Source: Agarilytica sp045430305
Lineage (GTDB): Bacteria; Pseudomonadota; Gammaproteobacteria; Pseudomonadales; Cellvibrionaceae
Reading direction: 5' to 3'
DNA: 64,000 bases
Assembly (NCBI GenBank): GCA_045430305.1
Contig: JAILXW010000002.1
Coordinates: forward strand, 1 to 64,000
Shown piece after piece: positions 58,509 through 64,000 of the stretch. Within the stretch, counting starts at the first letter, position 1. Every line of letters starts with the position of its first letter. The notes under the pieces were generated by a model, which saw only the letters and a program-made list of their open reading frames with translations, made no database searches and had not been told where the DNA came from. The translations under genes and the position numbers were made by a program.

Positions 58509-59477
58509 TCACGTTGTAACAAGTTTTAGTGCTTTCCGGTACATCTTCTGGCTATAGTCATTAATCTTCCAGTGGCCGGGGCTCCAGCCTTCCAAGAAGC
58601 GATAAAAATCCGCCCAGGCGACGGGGAATATATATCGCCAAGATTTTTCTAGTTGTTCTGGAACTATGGGATGCTTGTTTCGCTTTAATGCCAGTCTTAA
58701 CTCAGAAAAATAGTGGTCTAGTATCCATTGTTCATTGTCTTCACATTCTCGTTCGTTTAAACAACTCCCTATAAAATAAGCGACATCTTGCATACCACAG
58801 CCGCCACCAACGTATTGAAAATCAACGGCTGCAACTGAAGGCGAGTTATCACCAAAACAAAAGTTGGCGAGTTTTGCATCGCCGTGAACAAAGGTTTGTG
58901 GCACTTGTTTTAGCGCTTGGTCGAATTTTTCAGCTGCATTTTTTAACGTGGAATCTGTAAGGGTTTTGAGTTCGTCGGGCCGTGTGGCTAAATGCCAGTA
59001 AGTGCCTGTTTGCCATAAGCCTGTAGGTTCTTTTTCGAGAAAGTGCGCGTGGAAGTTGGCCAGCCAATGCAGGCAAGATTCTATTTCTTCTCTTGTTAGT
59101 GACGTTGGCCGGCGAGAAAACCCTTGCGCATCTAAATCTTCGAGCACTAGCACAATGTCTTTATCTAAGCGCGTGGTGGCAAGATATTTAGGTGTTCGAA
59201 AAAAATCGTTAACCGTCGCATGCTGTTGGTAAAAATTAATCTCAACGTCGTAAGACTTAACTTTACGTTGATGAGAAAAATCTGTTCCCCAGCCGCGGGG
59301 GTGATGAATGCTTTCGGGCCACTGAATACGTTTTACAACCAGAGGGGCTGAATCGCTAAAACGGACACGAAGAATTTCACCGTAACTACTCCAGAGTTCT
59401 TGGATTTGTTTTATTGACTTGATAGCGCTAGCGCCAGTGATTTTGAGTAGGTAGGCCCTTAGGGCTTCGTGAGGCAT
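58509..59477 (-). CDS. APH-fold phosphotransferase (choline/aminoglycoside/ecdysteroid kinase-like)
   Basis: 322 residues. The kinase catalytic loop 'F-V-H-G-D-A-K-L-A-N-F-C-F' (Asp about 200) and the metal-binding Asp in 'V-A-A-V-D-F-Q-Y-V-G-G-G' are intact, so ATP-dependent phosphotransfer is expected. The N-lobe has 'P-L-V-V-K-R-I-Q-W' with the ATP-binding Lys and 'V-L-V-L-E-D-L-D' at the hinge. The overall form is closest to ecdysteroid-kinase-like/DUF1679 proteins of marine bacteria, whose substrates are small alcohols or amines. No resistance role is implied. Confidence 0.85.
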   Translation of the reverse strand: MPHEALRAYLLKITGASAIKSIKQIQELWSSYGEILRVRFSDSAPLVVKRIQWPESIHHPRGWGTDFSHQRKVKSYDVEINFYQQHATVNDFFRTPKYLATTRLDKDIVLVLEDLDAQGFSRRPTSLTREEIESCLHWLANFHAHFLEKEPTGLWQTGTYWHLATRPDELKTLTDSTLKNAAEKFDQALKQVPQTFVHGDAKLANFCFGDNSPSVAAVDFQYVGGGCGMQDVAYFIGSCLNERECEDNEQWILDHYFSELRLALKRNKHPIVPEQLEKSWRYIFPVAWADFYRFLEGWSPGHWKINDYSQKMYRKALKLVTT

Positions 59478-59571
59478 ATATTTTGAATCGATAGCGGGTG
59501 TTAAAAAAAGTGGCTTTAAGAGAACGTTATATTGGGTGTAGAACGCTTAAACGTTAAGCATGGATACCCCT

Positions 59572-59949
59572 CTAGAGCTTTGACAGAACCCAGACGCCAA
59601 GCCGATACAAATCATAAAGTAAGTAGGCAAGCATAAATATAGCGACAATACCAAGTCCGATGCTGTTCCAGCTCAAGCCAGAAGCGGATTTTTCCGATAG
59701 GCGAGAGGGTGACCTGCGCTGCAGCATGGCGTTTTCTTCGGGCAAGGCGTACTTGATCACTTCTTCGTTAGAGGGAATTATAATCTGCTTTTTTCGCTCG
59801 CTTTCGGCGTTTTTGAGTTTGGCAATTTCCAAGCTTAGCTTTTCGTTCTCTAAGTGCGCTTTTTTGACATTTCTCAATTGAATGGCGAAACCTATTACGC
59901 CAGCAATTGGTGTGGAGATAGACAAAATGATTACCCAAATCGAATCCAT
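59572..59949 (-). CDS. Small membrane protein with internal coiled coil
   Basis: 125 residues. A hydrophobic helix at about 4-24, a charged coiled-coil-like stretch (about 26-55, Glu/Lys/Leu heptads), a polar middle, and a second membrane helix at about 96-122. The two helices with a roughly 70-residue connecting segment suggest a hairpin with the middle on one side of the membrane. No recognised family. It follows the Cys-His-Asp protein on the same strand with an 85-nt gap; co-function is only suggested by proximity. Confidence 0.65.
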   Translation of the reverse strand: MDSIWVIILSISTPIAGVIGFAIQLRNVKKAHLENEKLSLEIAKLKNAESERKKQIIIPSNEEVIKYALPEENAMLQRRSPSRLSEKSASGLSWNSIGLGIVAIFMLAYLLYDLYRLGVWVLSKL

Positions 59950-60034
59950 AATTGTTTGTTCCCACGAGACGTTTTAGTTTCGCCTCGTGATTTTGATAAA
60001 GTCTTTTGCGAAGTGGTTTACTAATATTTACCTC

Positions 60035-60736
60035 TTATGGATATAGGATGCTATCGTGCTCCTTGCGATTCAATGAAAATACTAACGTTCCATTTAAAAA
60101 GTTAGTTTGGTAAGTCCCTTGTGGGCTAGCCCAATACCCTATTGACTGACCGCCTTCCTTTTTGGCGACCAAGATACGTTTTCCATCTTGCTGCCATTTA
60201 CGCAATTTCGCTCGTGCGGTTAGCTCGTAATTTTGAGCAGTGCAGACTATGTTCATCCACGGGTCGATCACGATGCCTTCGCCCCGCATTTGTTTTACGC
60301 TAGTGACTCTGGAGCCGCCACTACGTAAGGAGGGGTTGCCGCCAGAGCTCACATAGCAAAAAACGTGGTCGCCTCGGCCGGTGATGGTGCCAATCATTAC
60401 ATTTTCCCTAGGTTCACCGAGTAGCTTTACTTTACGAAATGCTACGTAAGCCATTTCAGTACAATTCCCTCTTTGGTTGCGTTTCTCATGCAGAATGTCG
60501 TGGCCTTTTCCATCGTAATGTTCGTAAATTGGCAAACGAGGAATTGGCATTTGGCGAGCAACTTCACGGTGTATCCATTTAGCGTTATCAATATCGCCAT
60601 AGAGGCCAGCCATATCTTCATCCGCAATATAATCTTCTGGCGAAGCCGGTACGTAGGCCTTATTGCTACTTTTCCAGCCCGGTTTAAAAAAGTCGCGAAC
60701 TTCTTCGTTAATTTGACGGGCTTGTTCAATGTTCAT
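60035..60736 (-). CDS. Putative cysteine protease/deamidase-like protein (Cys-His-Asp)
   Basis: 233 residues, no signal peptide. The order Cys92 in 'R-G-N-C-T-E-M-A-Y', His124 in 'G-R-G-D-H-V-F-C-Y-V' and Asp158 in 'I-V-I-D-P-W-M-N' matches the catalytic constellation of papain/transglutaminase-fold enzymes as found in bacterial effector and toxin domains (for example the C-terminal domain of Pasteurella multocida toxin and related deamidases). The Glu after the Cys and the Asp-His-Val-Phe strand are typical. It may cleave, deamidate or transamidate a protein. No secretion marker, immunity gene or secretion system is evident, so a housekeeping role is also possible. The active-site reading is from motif only. 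Confidence 0.65.
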   Translation of the reverse strand: MNIEQARQINEEVRDFFKPGWKSSNKAYVPASPEDYIADEDMAGLYGDIDNAKWIHREVARQMPIPRLPIYEHYDGKGHDILHEKRNQRGNCTEMAYVAFRKVKLLGEPRENVMIGTITGRGDHVFCYVSSGGNPSLRSGGSRVTSVKQMRGEGIVIDPWMNIVCTAQNYELTARAKLRKWQQDGKRILVAKKEGGQSIGYWASPQGTYQTNFLNGTLVFSLNRKEHDSILYP

Positions 60737-60841
60737 TTTTTTACCGTTTTTATTGTTGGTTGGTAAGTTGCGCCTTGATAACGCATATTCTAAGACTGTA
60801 CAAATCTATTCATAACATAAGGTGAGTGACAGCTAGGGAAA

Positions 60842-61276
60842 CTAGATGCTGTCAAAATTTTTCTTTCGTGCTTCCTCAAGGTCTTTTTGAAGATTCAAAA
60901 AAAGCGCTTTGACCTTAACATTGTCACCGTCTTCAATACGTTTTGAAATTATTGTTTGTGGGAATACAAGCAAATTAGTTTCTTTGTAGCGCAGGCAGGC
61001 ATCTTTGCCGTGCTCGTCTTCTACTACCCACCAATCATAGTCGGGAGTTTCGTTTACAAATACTCGCCCTAACGCGATACCAAGGGTTTGTAGGTCTAAC
61101 GTTTCTTCTACAGGTATTTGGCCAGAATCGACGATTTTTTGTAAGCGGTCGAGATCGTCAATAGAGCCATCCAGTGTTTGTTCGGTGATGTCCTCACAAA
61201 TTTGATTTCCAAGTGCCCACATTTTTGTGATGTAGCCAATCCATTCTTCATCGGGGGCTGAAATGAGCTGTTCCAT
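60842..61276 (-). CDS. DUF3806 family protein
   Basis: 144 residues if translated from ATG 61276, which fits the family. An in-frame ATG at 61360 would add 28 residues with no conserved character, and neither start has a clear Shine-Dalgarno. The core 'D-Y-D-W-W-V-V-E-D-E-H-G-K-D-A-C-L-R' followed by 'L-V-F-P-Q-T-I-I-S-K-R-I-E-D-G' matches DUF3806 as I recall it. No signal or membrane segment; cytoplasmic. Function unknown. It lies 105 nt upstream of the Cys-His-Asp protein gene on the same strand, so the two may be transcribed together. Confidence 0.75.
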   Translation of the reverse strand: MEQLISAPDEEWIGYITKMWALGNQICEDITEQTLDGSIDDLDRLQKIVDSGQIPVEETLDLQTLGIALGRVFVNETPDYDWWVVEDEHGKDACLRYKETNLLVFPQTIISKRIEDGDNVKVKALFLNLQKDLEEARKKNFDSI

Positions 61277-61423
61277 AGTGGGGTTGCCGTGGTTTAGGAG
61301 GGGGTTAGGTAGGATACAACGAGCCTTGCGGGGCGGCAAATAGAGGCTGAGGGCAGGCATCGTTTGTTTTTATAGGGTTGCTCACCTATATTAATAGTAT
61401 GAAAAATAACCAGGTCTTAGCTC

Positions 61424-62536
61424 ATGAACTTCCAGTCTGTTCGTAAATATGTGTTGGTGGTGGCGGCTGTAATTGCTGTGGGGTTGGGGTTCCTGATCTC
61501 AAAAGAGCGGGCCATGGAAGCAAAAGCTGACAAGGAAACAGCGGACAAAGAAAAGGCCGTCGTGGAAATACTTAAAACCCGGTTTGGGCCGGTTAAGCGC
61601 TACGAAGAATATGACACGCCTGAGGCCCCAAATTATAGTGATGCCGCTTTTTGGGCCGCGCTACCGAGCACTGAAGATACCGCTGATGCTGCGCCGGCAG
61701 CCACTGGTTTCGAGAACAGGCAGAGTGAAGCAGAAGCGGATGTTTTTTACGTTCACCCAACAACCTCAACAGATAAAAGCGCAGGGTGGACTACAAGTGC
61801 TAAAGCGGAATTGAAACTCGGCCCTTTTGACCCGCTGGCTTTACAGGCATCTGTGTTCAATGGTGCAGCTCGTATATACGCACCGCGTTATCGTCAGGCC
61901 ACCCTGTATTCTTTTTATGACGAAAGTGGTGAGGGTAAAAAAGCGCTGGCGTTCGCTCATGCGGACGTGATTGATGCTTTTATTCATTACCTTGCGCATT
62001 ACAATAATGGCAGGCCTTTTTTTATTGCGGGGCATAGCCAAGGGGCGATGATGTTACTTCCTGTTCTTCGCTACTTGGAAAAATACCCCACTGAAAAGTT
62101 TTTGGCGGCCTACGTTCCTGGTTGGTCGATCAGCACGAATGACTTTGAAACAATGAAGCCGTGTAACAGCCCCACAGAGCTTGGTTGCTTTAATGTATGG
62201 AACGCTAAGGCTTGGGGTTCTACGAGTGAGGATTATTTAGCACCTGCACGCTATATAGGTTCTGATTGTGTGAACCCCTTAAGTTGGATGAATGACGAAG
62301 TTGCCGTATCGAAAGAAGAGCATCTAGGTGCAATCGATATTCTTGGAACTAAGGTAAATAAGAATTTTGTGAAAGCCAAATGCCATGGGGAAATGCTGTG
62401 GGTAGATTTACCAGCAGACCCGTTCTACCAGTCCACAATGAATAAGAAGCTATATCATATTCTCGACTATGGTCTTTTCTATTTTAATATTCGGGAAAAT
62501 ATTAAACAGCGTATTGATGCTTATAAGGTCAAATAA
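61424..62536 (+). CDS. DUF3089 family alpha/beta-hydrolase, membrane-anchored
   Basis: 370 residues. N-terminal membrane helix about 9-26, a charged linker, then the DUF3089 hydrolase: 'D-V-F-Y-V-H-P-T-T' (about 105), nucleophile elbow 'A-G-H-S-Q-G-A-M-M' with Ser near 205, and 'C-H-G-E-M-L-W' near 325 containing the candidate catalytic His. Probably a lipase/esterase facing the periplasm. The substrate is unknown. Divergent from the DUF3806 gene; AGG lies 9 nt before the ATG. Confidence 0.88.
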   Translation: MNFQSVRKYVLVVAAVIAVGLGFLISKERAMEAKADKETADKEKAVVEILKTRFGPVKRYEEYDTPEAPNYSDAAFWAALPSTEDTADAAPAATGFENRQSEAEADVFYVHPTTSTDKSAGWTTSAKAELKLGPFDPLALQASVFNGAARIYAPRYRQATLYSFYDESGEGKKALAFAHADVIDAFIHYLAHYNNGRPFFIAGHSQGAMMLLPVLRYLEKYPTEKFLAAYVPGWSISTNDFETMKPCNSPTELGCFNVWNAKAWGSTSEDYLAPARYIGSDCVNPLSWMNDEVAVSKEEHLGAIDILGTKVNKNFVKAKCHGEMLWVDLPADPFYQSTMNKKLYHILDYGLFYFNIRENIKQRIDAYKVK

Positions 62537-62590
62537 TAGGGAATTATTACGGCGGGTTGGTGGTTGTTCCTTATTGCTTCGACACCGACT

Positions 62591-62833
62591 TCATGGCTCA
62601 TATATTTTTACGCCGTGATGTTTCTGATGTTTTAGCGCACAAGTCTTACAAATACATGTCTTACCTCTTATAGCCTTCGGAACTAGTGAGAGTAGTTCTT
62701 TAGAGAATTCGATTGCGGAGTCATGGCACCAACAAGGTTTTTTTATATCTTTGATCGGCACGTTTAAACAGGAATTGTTGCCGGAACACAATGGGCAAAC
62801 AAGTGGATTGACTTTTTCATGTGCCTGATTCAA
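62591..62833 (-). CDS. Cysteine-rich CWC family zinc-ribbon-like protein
   Basis: 80 residues from a TTG at 62833, decided by AGGAG 6 nt upstream. The pattern 'N-P-L-V-C-P-L-C-S-G-N-N-S-C' then 'P-C-W-C' and 'G-K-T-C-I-C-K-T-C' is the cysteine-rich CWC family signature; the nine or so Cys can bind zinc or an iron-sulfur-like centre. Function of the family is unknown. Small, cytoplasmic, monocistronic. Confidence 0.88.
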   Translation of the reverse strand: MNQAHEKVNPLVCPLCSGNNSCLNVPIKDIKKPCWCHDSAIEFSKELLSLVPKAIRGKTCICKTCALKHQKHHGVKIYEP

Positions 62834-63124
62834 TTCTTACTCCTGACAGATGGCCTATACGCATAACAGTGTTTAAATGAGAAAAAGGTTCGGCGCCCTT
62901 TAATACCCTTAAAATATTTTTGTGATGTGCATTTGGTTTAAGTGTTCGAAGGCTTTTATTGCTGTATGCTACCACAAGATGGTTGCGGATTTTCCGGCCG
63001 AGTTCCACGAGTCTGAAGGTGGGTGTTTCCACTTTATTTAGGCGCTAGCGCCCATACCTCTGTTAATCTAATGCCTACCACCACGCCGCGCCATTTCTCC
63101 ATAAACTGTGTATAGAGTGTCTGA
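62834..63124. other. Intergenic stretch upstream of the TatD-family gene
   Basis: A 71-codon minus-strand frame (62817-63032) overlaps the CWC gene start, begins with GTG without ribosome binding site, and lacks any recognised motif, so I do not call it. Otherwise nothing identifiable. Confidence 0.35.
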
Positions 63125-63991
63125 ATGTCTGCCCAAGAGATTGAGTCAGAACGTTTTTGCCCTGAAAGTGGGCCTTCGTTTTTTATCGATAGTCATTGTC
63201 ATCTAGATTTTTCAGATTTTGATTTAGATCGGGGAAAGATTTGGCGTGCAAGCAAGCAGTGTGGCGTGTCTTCCGCCATTGTTCCTGGGGTGGCGCCGGA
63301 GCAGTGGGGGCGAGCTAAAAAAATTGCGAAGCAGTTTAATGAGATTTATTACGCTGTTGGAGTTCACCCTTGGTGGGTGAATGCTCTGTTTGCGCATGGC
63401 GAGTCAATGGATTCTGTGGTGGCAGGTTTACGCGAGCAACAACGTAAGGCCTTAAAAGAAAAAAAATGCGTGGCTGTTGGTGAGTGTGGTTTAGATAAAA
63501 TGATTCAGGCCAGCGCTGAGCATCAGTATGCGATTTTTGACTATCAGGTTAAGCTGGCGGTTGAATATGATAAGCCGCTGATTATTCATTCGCGCAAAGC
63601 GCACAATGAAGTGATGCATCATATTGATCGTGTAGACGTTGCGCGCGGTGGTGTTATTCATGCGTTTAGTGGCAGTTATGAATTGGCACGGCAGTATGTC
63701 GATCGTGGTTTTTATCTGGGGATCGGCGGTACGATCACTTATGAGCGAGCAAAGAAAACACGCGATGCTCTCGCTAAATTACCATTAGAATCGCTTTTGC
63801 TTGAGACCGATGCGCCAGACATGCCTCTGCAAGGAAAGCAGGGCCAGCGCAATAGCCCGGAGTTTATTCCCGATATAGCTAAAGTGGTGGCAGAAATTAA
63901 AAATGAGAGTGTAGAAAAGGTCGCGCAAGTGACCACTCAAAATGCCTGCACTTTGTTTTCTTTAGAGCCTGCCAAGTTTGCGTGTTCGTAA
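63125..63991 (+). CDS. TatD-family metal-dependent hydrolase (YjjV-like)
   Basis: 288 residues. The metal-binding His-x-His is in 'S-H-C-H-L-D-F' (about residues 23-29), with further ligands in 'G-E-C-G-L-D', 'I-I-H-S-R-K-A' and 'L-L-E-T-D-A-P-D-M', the conserved TatD set, so a metal-dependent 3'-5' exonuclease/DNase is expected. The order and spacing fit YjjV more than TatD or YcfH. The gene ends 9 nt before the window's right edge. Confidence 0.92.
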   Translation: MSAQEIESERFCPESGPSFFIDSHCHLDFSDFDLDRGKIWRASKQCGVSSAIVPGVAPEQWGRAKKIAKQFNEIYYAVGVHPWWVNALFAHGESMDSVVAGLREQQRKALKEKKCVAVGECGLDKMIQASAEHQYAIFDYQVKLAVEYDKPLIIHSRKAHNEVMHHIDRVDVARGGVIHAFSGSYELARQYVDRGFYLGIGGTITYERAKKTRDALAKLPLESLLLETDAPDMPLQGKQGQRNSPEFIPDIAKVVAEIKNESVEKVAQVTTQNACTLFSLEPAKFACS

Positions 63992-64000
63992 ATAGGTATG

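Noticed and set aside
62817..63032. 71-codon minus-strand frame overlapping the CWC gene
   Set aside because: GTG start without ribosome binding site, overlaps a well-supported gene start, no recognisable motif.
1..64000. CRISPR arrays, insertion sequences, prophage, rRNA or tRNA genes
   Set aside because: No regularly spaced identical repeats, no transposase or phage genes, and no cloverleaf or rRNA stretches could be recognised in any gap.

Overview
The window looks like a chromosomal segment of a marine gammaproteobacterium, most likely in or near the Cellvibrionales (Saccharophagus/Teredinibacter-like). This rests on moderate GC, the gpmI-envC-ctpA-yibQ / yibN-grxC-secB neighbourhood shared with other gammaproteobacteria, a dense set of c-di-GMP and two-component proteins, and a Glu/His-rich TonB-dependent receptor. 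The species assignment is inference; no rRNA or tRNA gene is visible.

Region 1 (1 to about 7.24 kb) is the distal part of an integron cassette array. Short, AT-rich, mostly unrecognised genes lie in one orientation, separated by attC recombination sites (RYYYAAC-like start, GCGTTATR end). Cassettes encode small membrane, secreted or lipoprotein products, a VOC-family protein, an LRR-like protein, a divergent SDR/HxlR pair with its own candidate operator, and a DUF2750 protein. No integrase is present; given the cassette orientation it should lie to the left, outside the window.

Region 2 (7.6 to 15 kb) is core genome. On the minus strand are a DUF6316-like protein and the envelope cluster gpmI-envC-ctpA-yibQ (glycolysis, amidase activation at division, tail-specific protease, polysaccharide deacetylase-like). 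Divergent to it run yibN-grxC-secB.

Region 3 (15 to 21 kb) is regulatory: a response regulator with a degenerate GGDEF domain, a two-HTH regulator, a hybrid histidine kinase, and a compact DUF2878 / chalcone-isomerase-like / DUF3833 envelope operon.

Region 4 (21 to 30.5 kb) holds kbl (threonine/glycine metabolism), a five-gene minus-strand operon pairing a lipoprotein M3 oligopeptidase with an oligopeptide ABC importer, and an active-looking membrane diguanylate cyclase.

Region 5 (30.8 to 40.4 kb) carries cmoM and rimO (divergent tRNA and ribosome modification genes), a 2OG-Fe(II) oxygenase, an orphan ParA ATPase, a lipoprotein alpha/beta hydrolase, a large single-pass protein with C-terminal MORN repeats, a DUF899 protein, an outer-membrane barrel and a small secreted protein.

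Region 6 (41 to 55.4 kb) has a 1381-residue hybrid kinase, modABC (molybdate uptake), two complex response regulators (one with degenerate GGDEF and EAL domains), a hotdog thioesterase, and a ZnuD-like metal TonB receptor behind a small His-rich secreted protein.

Region 7 (55.6 to 64 kb) has a fused TrpE-TrpG anthranilate synthase, a lipoprotein, an APH-like kinase, a small membrane protein, a protein with a Cys-His-Asp constellation resembling cysteine protease/deamidase effectors, a DUF3806 protein, a DUF3089 hydrolase, a CWC zinc-ribbon-like protein and a TatD-family nuclease.
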